DNA of 30,229 nucleotides from Bacillota bacterium (GCA_023443625.1 JAEZTQ010000108.1:1-30229); one strand, 5' to 3'. Positions 1 to 6,959 are shown, counted from the stretch's first letter. Notes: a model not told the origin generated them from the sequence alone. Numbers and translations: made by a program.

Positions 1-268
1 CTACAGCTTCTACCCCTGCACTGGAACCTGTAAATTCCGGTGTTACCATTACCTTGGGATATTCTAACATAAAGGCTTCTGCGGCAGCATTCGCTAACTT
101 TTCCATAGAGGTTGATCCTGCCAATGTGATAGTTCCTTTTAAATCCTTCGAGTTATCTACAGTATTGGATGCGTTATCATCTCCTTCTTTTTTACCGCAA
201 GCTGTTAATGCCATCACTGCAACTATGCTTATCACCAATGTCACAATTCTTTTCATTCTTCTCTTCAT
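1..268 (-). CDS. pstS: Phosphate ABC transporter substrate-binding lipoprotein PstS (5' part only)
   Basis: This is the N-terminal ~89 residues of a phosphate-binding protein; the rest lies beyond the left edge. It would sit on the outer face of the membrane and hand phosphate to a PstCAB importer. The start at 268 follows an AGGAG about 6 bases upstream. A short basic start (MKRRMKR) and a hydrophobic stretch end in a lipobox LTAC, so Cys24 should be lipidated. A charged, Asn/Asp-rich linker follows, then GTITLAGSTSMEKLA and FTGSSAG, typical of the PstS phosphate-binding fold, where the Gly-Ser-Thr loop contacts the anion. Upstream lies a three-repeat PhoP-box-like array, which supports phosphate-starvation control. 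Related molybdate or sulfate binders are less likely given the GSTSMEKLA context and that array. Confidence 0.88.
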   Translation of the reverse strand, partial: MKRRMKRIVTLVISIVAVMALTACGKKEGDDNASNTVDNSKDLKGTITLAGSTSMEKLANAAAEAFMLEYPKVMVTPEFTGSSAGVEAV

Positions 269-352
269 CTTTAATCTCCTTTTTTCTCTTCTTCTCTCTT
301 CACCTTACGCTATTAAATTAACACGGATTCTTTTACATAAATAGCTTAAATA

Positions 353-380
353 CGTTTAGATTTTGTTAATTTCGTGTAAA
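353..380 (-). promoter_or_regulatory. PhoP-box-like direct repeats upstream of pstS
   Basis: On the minus strand the hexamers TTTACA (380-375), TTAACA (369-364) and TAAACG (358-353) follow one another with exactly 5 bases between each, an 11-bp helical period. This matches the known Gram-positive PhoP box, direct TT(A/T/C)ACA repeats spaced by about 5 bp. The last repeat is the poorest match. The box lies about 85 bp upstream of the pstS start and points in the same direction. No regulator gene is in the window; binding is inferred. Confidence 0.65.
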
Positions 381-488
381 GTGGTATAAAAAGAGCTATT
401 TAGGTTATAATAAATCCATTGTCCAAGAGGTTGACGGAGTGTTTTTTATTCTATAGGCAAGTTCGGAGAACTTTCTATAGAAATAGAA

Positions 489-534
489 TAAAAAAAGTTG
501 TATAATCACCGAAATGTTACGGTAATCATACAAC
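489..534 (-). terminator. Rho-independent terminator of tRNA-Arg
   Basis: Arms 534-520 and 511-497 form a 15-bp stem with only G-T wobbles as imperfections and an 8-base loop. Seven T residues follow on the minus strand (496-490). It lies 22 bases after the 3' end of tRNA-Arg and ends that transcript before the pstS regulatory region. Confidence 0.88.
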
Positions 535-555
535 ATCAACCTTACATTATAAATA

Positions 556-629
556 CGTGCCTGGCGGGATTCGAACCCACGGCCTTCCGCTTAGGAGGCG
601 GACGCTCTATCCTGCTGAGCTACAAGCAC
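556..629 (-). tRNA. tRNA-Arg (anticodon CCT)
   Basis: This 74-base tRNA folds as a full cloverleaf. The acceptor GTGCTTG pairs with CAGGCAC (one G-T), the anticodon stem TCCGC/GCGGA encloses loop CTCCTAA, and the T-arm carries GGTTCGAATCC. Anticodon CCT reads the AGG arginine codon. The discriminator is G and no CCA is encoded, so CCA must be added enzymatically. It is a single-gene transcript with its own promoter (647-675) and terminator (489-534). Confidence 0.96.
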
Positions 630-646
630 ACAAAAGCAACATAGTT

Positions 647-675
647 ATTCTACTATTTCCTCCTCTTTAAGTCAA
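647..675 (-). promoter_or_regulatory. Sigma-A-type promoter of tRNA-Arg
   Basis: The -35 TTGACT (675-670) and -10 TAGAAT (652-647) are separated by exactly 17 bp, close to consensus for the vegetative sigma factor. Transcription would start about 10 bases before the mature tRNA 5' end, leaving a very short leader. Confidence 0.8.
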
Positions 676-689
676 TAACCTAAATGCTG

Positions 690-733
690 AAAAAGAAAAA
701 AGGGTCATGCAAACACTATTATCTGCAAAACCC
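690..733 (-). terminator. Terminator of the DUF3881-type gene
   Basis: On the minus strand GGGTTTTGCA (733-724) pairs with TGCATGACCC (710-701) with one mismatch and one wobble. A T-rich run follows (700-690). It lies 15 bases after the stop codon at 749. Confidence 0.8.
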
Positions 734-748
734 AGGAAATATCTCTTT

Positions 749-1642
749 TTAATCCTTTACCTGTTCTGAAAACCCAATACTGCCTTGCATCCATATATTT
801 CCTTTGAATCTTCTTCCTACCATAGGTTCTCCTAATAAATCTTGTTTATTAATACACATACGGAAATTTAATTCATTGCAAACTAACTGCATATCATAAA
901 CTTCTTCCTTCGTAAGATTGTTTACCATAAGATTATAATCTGTAATCGTTGCAATTATGCTGTAGTTATCAGATTCAGAACCAAAGGGTATAAAGGATGT
1001 ATCTACAATAGAATAAACATCTTCCTTTTTTGCTCTTCTGGATACCATTGCATAGGTATCTATATCATCTATTGTTAAGCTATCAATTGCATCCTGATTT
1101 CCTTTTTTCGCTTCAGCAATTAAATTGTTTCTATATTTCGTCTCAGCAGTAATATTTCTAACCTGGATTTCATCTTTCTCTATAGGAAGAAGGATTCTCC
1201 CATCCAGTGACAAGGCTGCTAAGGTAACAGGAAAGGGTGTACTTAAAGGCATATTCTGTTTCTTCTTCTCCAGTAAGTCAATAACATTTTGCATATAAAA
1301 GATTAAGGATACACCCAGACGGAAATCGTCACACATCCCAGTATAAGCTTCTGTATCCACTCTTTTGTTGATTCCTACTTCCTCTCTTGTACTTACATTC
1401 TGACCATATAAGAAAGGGAAATAGTGTTCCATATGAAATTTATTGTTATGATCCATTTCCCCACGAAGAGTAACTCCCATACCATCTGCAAACTCCATGG
1501 TTAATTCAGTAAGACTTCCTTCCTCACTTAATTGTATGGAATTTATCTTGTGTGGCTGAGAAATAATATTCTCCATAAGAAGATTTAAGTCCATTCTATT
1601 ATTAATGCTACTAAAACCTATTGCTCTCAAATAGCTATGCAT
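749..1642 (-). CDS. DUF3881-type protein of unknown function
   Basis: A 297-residue soluble protein with no signal peptide or membrane segment. The opening MHSYLRAIGFSSI and the overall length match my memory of DUF3881, an uncharacterised family mostly found in Lachnospiraceae; that assignment rests on recall and not on a search. The start at 1642 is chosen because GGAAGTG lies 6 bases upstream; an in-frame ATG 15 bases earlier has no ribosome-binding site. The middle holds an acidic segment (IDSLTIDDIDTYAMVSRR) and the C-terminal third contains several hydrophobic beta-like stretches. A terminator follows at once. The HD-GYP gene lies 157 bp upstream on the same strand, with no obvious terminator between, so co-transcription is possible. 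Confidence 0.8.
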   Translation of the reverse strand: MHSYLRAIGFSSINNRMDLNLLMENIISQPHKINSIQLSEEGSLTELTMEFADGMGVTLRGEMDHNNKFHMEHYFPFLYGQNVSTREEVGINKRVDTEAYTGMCDDFRLGVSLIFYMQNVIDLLEKKKQNMPLSTPFPVTLAALSLDGRILLPIEKDEIQVRNITAETKYRNNLIAEAKKGNQDAIDSLTIDDIDTYAMVSRRAKKEDVYSIVDTSFIPFGSESDNYSIIATITDYNLMVNNLTKEEVYDMQLVCNELNFRMCINKQDLLGEPMVGRRFKGNIWMQGSIGFSEQVKD

Positions 1643-1798
1643 AATTATCACTTCCATTCATTGCAGCATAAACTTTATTATATTTTACGTACATCTGCTT
1701 CTTTTCATGTAATAATTATTTATATCACATTTAATTACTTATGGCAAGCCCTCCTTCAAAACTATAAATTGATTTGTCTTTCTCGTCTTTCTATTCAG

Positions 1799-2863
1799 CT
1801 AATCTATAATTGTATCTGTTATAAATAGGGTAAGTTCCTTTGTTAAGTCCTTTTCAATCCATTTCTTAGGTTTCTTACCTTTTTTGTCTTTAATGATACG
1901 AATTACCGGTCTAGTAGGACATTGGGGGTTTTGTCTTAGCACGATACCCATTTCATCTTCATTTGTTGTTACAAGGGATCCAGTGGGATAAGCTGCTACT
2001 GACTTTACAAATATCCTAACTATACGAATATCAAATAGTACACCTGCCTGACTTACAATATAGTCTATAGCCTCATGTACCTTAATTTTCTTCGTCAAAT
2101 TACCATAAACCATACTGTCAAATACATCACAGACTCCTGTAATCTTGGCACCAATTTTTATTCTATCCTCTTTTATACGAAATGGATAGCCTGATCCATC
2201 CAATCTCTCATGATGACTAATGATAATATCTTTTGATGTTTGGGACAGCCAAGACATTTTTTCTACTGCTGAATATCCATAAATTGTATGTTTCTTAATT
2301 TCCTTTTGTTCCTTTTCCGAACATTCATCTATAGTACGATTAACATAATCCAGAGGTATATATGTAAATCCTATATCATGCAGCAAAGCTCCTATAGCTA
2401 TATCTCTAATTTTATTCTTACTTAATTTCAATCCAAAGCCTAGTATAACAGAAAGAGCACATACATTGAGTGAATGAGAATAGGTACTTTCACTTTTTTC
2501 ACGAATACTTGATAAATTATAGAGTATTCTGGGCTCGGACATTACATCTCGTATAATCTCATCTGCTACTTTTTTAATTGCTTGTAAATCAGCATCATTT
2601 TTATATGAATACTTTAAAAGGATGTCTCTAACAGCATCCTGACATTGCTCTTTTATATGTAATTCCATACTCGAAGTCAAATTAACGCCCTTAGCGATTT
2701 CATCTTCAACGTATATATATTGAACACCTAAATCCTTTAACCTATTTATATACTCTAATTTTACAATAGAGCCAGCAGTCATTAAAAGGATATCGTGACT
2801 ATTAATTATATCTTTTGCTAATAATTCATTACCTTGAACTGAATCTAATGAGATTATTCTCAT
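1799..2863 (-). CDS. HD-GYP domain protein, probable cyclic-di-GMP phosphodiesterase
   Basis: A 354-residue cytoplasmic protein. Residues 1-115 form a non-catalytic N-terminal region without membrane segments. The HD-GYP domain (about 125-290) shows His130, the HDIG pair His162-Asp163, His192, HHERLDGSGYP at 217-227 and an Asp in CDVFDSM near 246. These are the metal-binding and signature residues of the family that hydrolyses cyclic-di-GMP, so it should be active. A C-terminal tail (about 291-354) has YPTGSLV and a Lys-rich stretch, often seen after HD-GYP domains in Clostridia. The start at 2863 has a strong GGGGGAAAG just upstream. No GGDEF or EAL partner is in the window, so its signalling input is unknown. 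Confidence 0.92.
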   Translation of the reverse strand: MRIISLDSVQGNELLAKDIINSHDILLMTAGSIVKLEYINRLKDLGVQYIYVEDEIAKGVNLTSSMELHIKEQCQDAVRDILLKYSYKNDADLQAIKKVADEIIRDVMSEPRILYNLSSIREKSESTYSHSLNVCALSVILGFGLKLSKNKIRDIAIGALLHDIGFTYIPLDYVNRTIDECSEKEQKEIKKHTIYGYSAVEKMSWLSQTSKDIIISHHERLDGSGYPFRIKEDRIKIGAKITGVCDVFDSMVYGNLTKKIKVHEAIDYIVSQAGVLFDIRIVRIFVKSVAAYPTGSLVTTNEDEMGIVLRQNPQCPTRPVIRIIKDKKGKKPKKWIEKDLTKELTLFITDTIID

Positions 2864-3179
2864 TCTTTCCCCCTTTCTTTGTAATTCTAATACAATAAAT
2901 TTCTATTTGAAATATTGGACGAATTAATTGTAGCATCTTCACTACTAAAATAATATAAATTAAAATTAACAAACTAATAGAATATTTAATTAATAATTTA
3001 CTACATTTTATCATACAACTTATATTATTGTATATCCTTGTTTTTTGATTAAAATGTGATTAATTTTTACCAAAAACTAAATTAGTATATTGAATCTGAT
3101 GCTAATTCAACTAGGGCCCAATGTCAATAAGAAAATATTATTATTGAGAAAATATATTTAAATAAGAACAAAGAGTTTC

Positions 3180-3310
3180 GTTTGCGGAATCCTTGTGCCG
3201 CAAAAAGGTCGTCTTTTATACGACATATTTCCATCCATGCATCCGCCGGAGGCAGTCGATTTCCCATGCGCCATTTATATTCGTAGTGGTGCCAAAACAT
3301 TAGCATGGGA
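3180..3310 (-). other. GC-rich cluster of hairpins, possible structured RNA or remnant ORF
   Basis: This patch is clearly richer in G and C than its surroundings. Read on the minus strand it contains four successive inverted repeats: CCCATGC...GCATGGG, TGCCTCC-GGC-GGATGCA (one mismatch), GTCGT-ATAAAAG-ACGAC followed by CTTTTT, and TTTGCGG...CCGCAAA. A 75-codon open frame (3351-3124) also covers it, with plausible protein text (DAWMEICRIKDDLFAAQGF), but its ATG lies inside the terminator hairpin at 3341-3387 and has no well-placed ribosome-binding site. It lies about 320 bp upstream of the HD-GYP gene. I do not recognise a known RNA family, and the coding strand, if any, is uncertain. Confidence 0.45.
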
Positions 3311-3330
3311 ATTTGATACCCTGATTCTAC

Positions 3331-3387
3331 AAAATAAAAAATCACTGACATGCAATATGGTAAACAACCCTCTTACACTTCAGTGAT
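3331..3387 (-). terminator. Candidate terminator of the parA-parB-DUF4446 operon
   Basis: On the minus strand ATCACTGA (3387-3380) pairs with TCAGTGAT (3348-3341), followed by TTTTTATTTT (3340-3331). The 31-base loop contains a small inner stem (GTAA/TTAC). It lies about 115 bp past the DUF4446 stop. The large loop makes it weaker than the other terminators here. Confidence 0.6.
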
Positions 3388-3501
3388 AATATTTTATATA
3401 CTAGTTTTTCTCTAATAATTAGTTTTATAGACAGTAACGAAATACTTAGTTGACTTACTATACAATTTATTTTATCTCTACTCTCTAGAACTTATATCTC
3501 T

Positions 3502-4014
3502 CTATTCCATATAATTCTGGCTATTTATAGCTTGATTTAAGGCATTTTTTTCATCTTCAGAAAGCTCTAAAAATGATTCTCCCTTGATAATCTCTTTTAG
3601 ATATGTATAACATCCTTCCCTACTACTATGAACTGAATTCAGTATGATACCATTGTCATTTTTATCCAGCAAGGCAAGAACAAAGCTTAATTTTCCTCCC
3701 ATTTCTTTAAATGCATCATACTTAACGACACCCATCTTCTGATATGTAACAAGAAGATTCTCTTTTACTTTGCTAAGTTCATCTTTAATAGCTCTAGTAT
3801 CTGCTTTTAAATTATCTATATCCGAGAAACGGGATATAACTAACTCTTCAAGATTTGATCCCGTTGCACCAGTCATAAATTTATTGAATTTCTTGTTTAA
3901 TTTTCTATGTTTAACTGATAAAACAATAAATAAAATCAATAATAATAAGATAAAAATTATCATTCCCATACTGATATATACTAGATTCTCGTTAATCACA
4001 TCCATGAAATTCAT
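3502..4014 (-). CDS. DUF4446 family membrane-anchored protein
   Basis: A 170-residue protein with a single N-terminal membrane segment (about residues 10-33), a basic stretch (KHRKLNKKFNKF), a probable coiled coil (about 55-90) and the conserved C-terminal block KYDAFKEMGGKLSFVLALLD...GIILNSVHSSREGCYTYLKEI. That block is the hallmark of DUF4446, a family repeatedly found next to parB in Clostridia; its function is not established. The start at 4014 follows GGGAGGAAG. It begins 33 bp after the parB stop and is very likely co-transcribed with parAB. Its anchor and coiled coil would suit a membrane-linked accessory to segregation, but that is only inference from context. Confidence 0.9.
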   Translation of the reverse strand: MNFMDVINENLVYISMGMIIFILLLLILFIVLSVKHRKLNKKFNKFMTGATGSNLEELVISRFSDIDNLKADTRAIKDELSKVKENLLVTYQKMGVVKYDAFKEMGGKLSFVLALLDKNDNGIILNSVHSSREGCYTYLKEIIKGESFLELSEDEKNALNQAINSQNYME

Positions 4015-4047
4015 TCAATCTTCCTCCCAATGTACTTCCAATCATTT

Positions 4048-4926
4048 TTAATTTATTGTATCAAGAAGTTCCATTATTCTATCTAATTCTTCATTTGAGT
4101 AATATTCAATTTCAATTTTTCCTTTATTATTATTCTTTTTATGGATTGATACCTTCGTTCCAAAGATCTTTCTAATTTTATCCTCTAAATCACGATAAAT
4201 AAGCATATCCTCTTTCGTGGCTGCTACCTCTTTCTCTGGTTTCTCTTCAGAAATTTTCTTCATAAGCTTTTCTGTTTCTCTAACACTTAGTTTTTCATCG
4301 AATATTCTATTTGCTATATTATATTGCTTATCCTTGCTTTCAATGGATAATAGAGCACGAGCATGTCCACTAGTTAACATTTCATCAATAAGCATTTGCT
4401 GCACTCTTTCATCTAACTTTAATAATCGCATAGCATTTGTTACTGCAGCTCTACTTTTAGATACTCTCTCTGCTACCTCATCCTGCTTCATTTCAAACTC
4501 TTGGATTAATCTTTGATAAGTTTGAGCTTCTTCAATGGGGTTTAAATCCTCTCTTTGTATGTTTTCAATTAAAGCAATTTCAACGATCTCCTGAGGACTA
4601 TAATCCTTAATTATTGCAGGTACTTCCTTAAGACCAGCAATTCTGGCTGCTCTCCATCTTCTTTCACCCGCTATAATTTCATAATATTTATCTTTTTTTT
4701 GTAATATTAAAGGTTGAATGACTCCATACTGCTTAATAGAATCTGCCAATTCTTGCAATGCATCTTCATCAAATCTTTTTCTAGGCTGAGATTTGTTGGG
4801 TTCAATATCGCTTATATGTATAAATGTTTCACGTGAAACATCATTCGTCTTTTCACTAGCTTTTTCAAATATTTTATCTGGAATCATAATGTCCAAGCCT
4901 TTTCCAAGTCCTTTTTTTATAGCCAT
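4048..4926 (-). CDS. parB: Chromosome-partitioning protein ParB (Spo0J)
   Basis: ParB binds parS sites near the origin, spreads along DNA as a CTP-dependent clamp and loads SMC condensin. At 292 residues it has the usual length. The N-terminal GLGKGLDIMIP is the ParA-interacting segment. The CTP-binding ParB/sulfiredoxin domain carries IQPLILQK and GERRWRAARIAG (near residue 88), with ENIQREDLNPIEEA after it. A helix-turn-helix domain (EVAERVSKSRAAVTNAMRLLKL) reads parS, and the C-terminal ~60 residues form the dimerisation domain. A perfect parS lies inside the gene and encodes Asp29 to Thr34 (DVSRET). The gene is 17 bp downstream of parA and followed 33 bp later by DUF4446. Confidence 0.97.
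   Translation of the reverse strand: MAIKKGLGKGLDIMIPDKIFEKASEKTNDVSRETFIHISDIEPNKSQPRKRFDEDALQELADSIKQYGVIQPLILQKKDKYYEIIAGERRWRAARIAGLKEVPAIIKDYSPQEIVEIALIENIQREDLNPIEEAQTYQRLIQEFEMKQDEVAERVSKSRAAVTNAMRLLKLDERVQQMLIDEMLTSGHARALLSIESKDKQYNIANRIFDEKLSVRETEKLMKKISEEKPEKEVAATKEDMLIYRDLEDKIRKIFGTKVSIHKKNNNKGKIEIEYYSNEELDRIMELLDTIN
4825..4840. promoter_or_regulatory. parS site inside parB
   Basis: TGTTTCACGTGAAACA, a perfect 16-bp palindromic parS, is embedded in the parB coding sequence. A parS within the parB/spo0J gene is also known in Bacillus subtilis. Confidence 0.96.
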
Positions 4927-4943
4927 GTCTATATGTTCCCTCC

Positions 4944-5765
4944 TTATCTTCTTCTTTTTCTATATTGAATTTCACTTATTTCATTTTGTTCATAGAGAAA
5001 AGCTTCTTCCTTTTCAATCACCTCATTTGCTAATTGTCTATAGCCCTCCGCACCTGCGGATTTAGAATCATACAAGTTAATTGGAAGTCCATGACTAGGT
5101 GCTTCAGCCAAACGGACATTCCTTGGTATTATTGTCTTGTAAATGTTCTGTTTCAAATTATTCTTAACATTTTCAACGACTTGTAGAGATAGATTTGTTC
5201 TTGCATCAAACATAGTAAATACAACGCCCTCCATTTCTAGATTTGGATTAAGCCTTTGTTTTACCAAATTAATTGTATGTATTAATTGAGTCAAACCTTC
5301 TAGGGCATAGAATTCACACTGGATTGGAACAAGTACAGTATCAGCTGTAGTCATGGCATTAACTGTTAGTGTATTTAGAGATGGGGGACAGTCTATAATA
5401 ATAAAATCATATTCATCCCTGATCTTATCTACCTCTTTTTTTAGAATATATTCTCTTCCTTCTACACCAATCAACTCAATTTCTGCTCCGGCTAGATTTA
5501 CATTCGATGGAAGTATATCTAGATTTTCGATTGGTGTCTTAATTCTACAGTCCTCTAAAGTACAATCTCCAATTATCATCTGATATACTGAATTCTCTAA
5601 CTTTGCTTTATTAATACCCAGTCCACTGGAGGTATTGCCTTGCGGATCAATATCAATAGCTAAAACCTTACGTTTACGCTCTGCTAAACAAGCGGACAAG
5701 TTAATCGCAGTAGTGGTTTTACCCACACCACCTTTTTGGTTAGCAATCGCAATAATTCTTGCCAT
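4944..5765 (-). CDS. parA: Chromosome-partitioning ATPase ParA (Soj)
   Basis: ParA is a deviant-Walker ATPase that binds DNA non-specifically as an ATP dimer; ParB-stimulated hydrolysis drives origin segregation, and Soj also regulates DnaA. The P-loop KGGVGKTT spans residues 11-18 with the signature lysine at 11. IDIDPQGN and IIDCPPSLN are the A' and Walker B motifs, and the product ends in a basic tail (YRKRRR). At 273 residues it is slightly longer than the typical ~255 because of that tail. The start at 5765 has a strong GGGGGTGGAG upstream. A large parS-repeat region lies upstream instead of the usual rsmG neighbour. Confidence 0.97.
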   Translation of the reverse strand: MARIIAIANQKGGVGKTTTAINLSACLAERKRKVLAIDIDPQGNTSSGLGINKAKLENSVYQMIIGDCTLEDCRIKTPIENLDILPSNVNLAGAEIELIGVEGREYILKKEVDKIRDEYDFIIIDCPPSLNTLTVNAMTTADTVLVPIQCEFYALEGLTQLIHTINLVKQRLNPNLEMEGVVFTMFDARTNLSLQVVENVKNNLKQNIYKTIIPRNVRLAEAPSHGLPINLYDSKSAGAEGYRQLANEVIEKEEAFLYEQNEISEIQYRKRRR

Positions 5766-6111
5766 ATAACTCCACCCCCTTCAATTTATTCATATATGTA
5801 AATTATAAAGATTTTCAACATAAAACATATTATAGCATCTTTTCTATATTATATCTATAGATAATTCAAAGCATGTACTTCTAAAATTCAAAAGCATGTA
5901 CTTCTAATACTCAAAAGTATGTACTTCTAAGGTTACTGTTCATTCATTTAATAGTTTTTGAAGTTATGCTTTACATACAAGTAGTTTTCCAATTCCGAGA
6001 AACAAGCAAAACAATATTTATCCACTTTGGCATTCTAGCTAGGAACATTGGTTTACGAAATCTCCTTCGAGGATTCTTTATATACTCTTCTTATTTTTCA
6101 TACCTACCATA
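5766..6111. other. parA upstream region
   Basis: No gene was recognised. It holds two weak candidate parA promoters on the minus strand: TTGAAA (5818-5813) with TATATG (5796-5791), 16 bp apart, and a lone TATAAT (5834-5829). It also holds three short direct repeats (5863-5930) and a stretch near 6020-6045 that resembles the middle of the 236-bp parS units (compare GGCATTCTAGCTAGG with GGCACTTTAGCTCCAGG). That stretch may be a decayed extra unit. Confidence 0.5.
5863..5930. repeat. Three 22-23 bp tandem direct repeats upstream of parA
   Basis: Three adjacent units, 5863-5884, 5885-5907 and 5908-5930, share the core CATGTACTTCTAA (TATGTACTTCTAA in the third) preceded by TCAAA or TCAAAA. The period is about two helical turns. 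They lie about 100 bp upstream of the parA start, where they could act as an operator array; the binding protein is unknown. Confidence 0.8.
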
Positions 6112-6127
6112 TGTTTCACGTGAAACA
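6112..6127. promoter_or_regulatory. parS site, unit A
   Basis: Perfect TGTTTCACGTGAAACA at the left edge of the first 236-bp unit; predicted ParB loading site. Confidence 0.96.
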
Positions 6128-6347
6128 TTCCCTCTTAGTTATTAATAATTCTAGTTTGGTTTAGGGTTAAGTATATATCCACCTATATTGTTTATTCTAT
6201 AGGATTAACTTATTTTTTGAAGAAGATAGGGTCTGGATTGCTGACACTTTAGCTCTAGGAAATTGCTAAGGAATAATCTTTCTTACTGCGAGGTGTGCGT
6301 CCATTTGTTTTCTATTATATAACACATTATTCTATAACATAAATTAA

Positions 6348-6363
6348 TGTTTCACGTGAAACA
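6348..6363. promoter_or_regulatory. parS site, unit B
   Basis: Perfect TGTTTCACGTGAAACA exactly 236 bp after the unit A copy. Confidence 0.96.
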
Positions 6364-6583
6364 TTCCTTCTTAGTTATTAATAATTTTAGTTTGGTTAAG
6401 GGTCGAGTATATATCCACCTATATTGTCTATTCTATAGGATGTTCTTGTTTGTTGAAGAAGATAGGATCTGGATTGCTGGCACTTTAGCTCCAGGAAATT
6501 GCGAAGTAATAGACTTTCTTGCTGCGAGGTGTGCGTCCACTTGATTTCTATTATATAATACATTGTTCTATAACATAAATTAA

Positions 6584-6599
6584 TGTTTCACGTGAAACA
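6584..6599. promoter_or_regulatory. parS site, unit C
   Basis: Perfect TGTTTCACGTGAAACA exactly 236 bp after the unit B copy; the unit behind it is shortened to 117 bp. Confidence 0.96.
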
Positions 6600-6700
6600 T
6601 TCCTTCTTAGTAATAAATAATTCTAGTTTGGTTTAGGATTGAGTTATAGAACTCATTCTCCTATAACGATTGGGGTGTCAAATCCCATAACACATAGAAA

Positions 6701-6716
6701 AATTTCACATAAAACA
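6701..6716. promoter_or_regulatory. Decayed parS, unit D
   Basis: AATTTCACATAAAACA aligns with parS at 12 of 16 positions. Three of the four changes are G to A, and the central CG is lost. It occupies the same place in its unit as the perfect sites, so it is a degenerate copy that probably no longer binds ParB well. Confidence 0.75.
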
Positions 6717-6922
6717 TTCCTTCTTAGTAATATACAATTATAGTTTGGTTTAGAGCTGCATACAATCCACCTATTATTTATTCTATAGTATAATCTTGTT
6801 TATTGAAGAAAATAGAGTCCGACTTACTGACACTTCGCATCCCAAGGGATTTTCGAAGTAATATACTTCATAGGCAAATTCATTTGTCTTATTCCCCTGA
6901 GGTGCGATCCAAAGGGGAGCGC

Positions 6923-6959
6923 TTTTATTCAATAGTACGTAATTTCCTATTGAATAAAA
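6923..6959. terminator. AT-rich inverted repeat, possible second terminator
   Basis: TTTTATTCAATAG (6923-6935) and CTATTGAATAAAA (6947-6959) are perfect 13-bp inverted arms around an 11-base loop. It lies directly behind the terminator at 6956-7027 on the minus strand and shares the ATTGAATA element with it. With no GC-rich core, its role is uncertain. Confidence 0.45.

Larger units (their letters stand above)
6112..6915. repeat. Tandem array of ~236-bp parS-containing units
   Basis: Four consecutive units each start with a parS site or its decayed form: A 6112-6347, B 6348-6583, C 6584-6700 and D 6701-~6915. Units A and B are exactly the same length and differ at only scattered positions. 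Shared landmarks in order are the parS, CTTCTTAGT, TAGTTTGGTT, TATCCACCTAT, TATTCTATAG, TTGAAGAA, CACTTTAGCTC, GAGGTGTGCGTCC and TTCTATTATATAA. Unit C keeps only the first ~55 bp before diverging. Unit D keeps most landmarks but with many changes and an insertion of about 20 bp. No convincing gene lies within. This looks like local amplification of a centromere segment. Confidence 0.9.

Noticed and set aside
54..344. 96-codon plus-strand frame opposite pstS
   Set aside because: Antisense to a clear lipoprotein gene and its leader; no independent support.
3180..3310. Cyclic-di-GMP riboswitch upstream of the HD-GYP gene
   Set aside because: A short GCCTCCGG match to the GEMM class is present, but the other conserved blocks and the tetraloop-receptor arrangement are missing, and the gap to the gene is large.
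3124..3351. 75-codon minus-strand frame over the GC-rich patch
   Set aside because: The ATG lies inside a terminator-like hairpin and has no well-placed ribosome-binding site, and the last third is low-complexity AT-rich text. Kept only as an alternative explanation of the patch.
5863..5930. CRISPR array
   Set aside because: The repeats are directly adjacent with no unique spacers, there are only three, and no cas gene is nearby.
6347..6544. 65-codon plus-strand frame starting MFHVKH
   Set aside because: Its start is simply the parS palindrome read as codons, a common false small gene; there is no ribosome-binding site, and unit A does not keep the frame as a gene would.
6112..6915. Insertion sequence or phage remnant
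   Set aside because: No transposase or integrase frame, no terminal inverted repeats and no target duplications; the unit boundary is set by parS.
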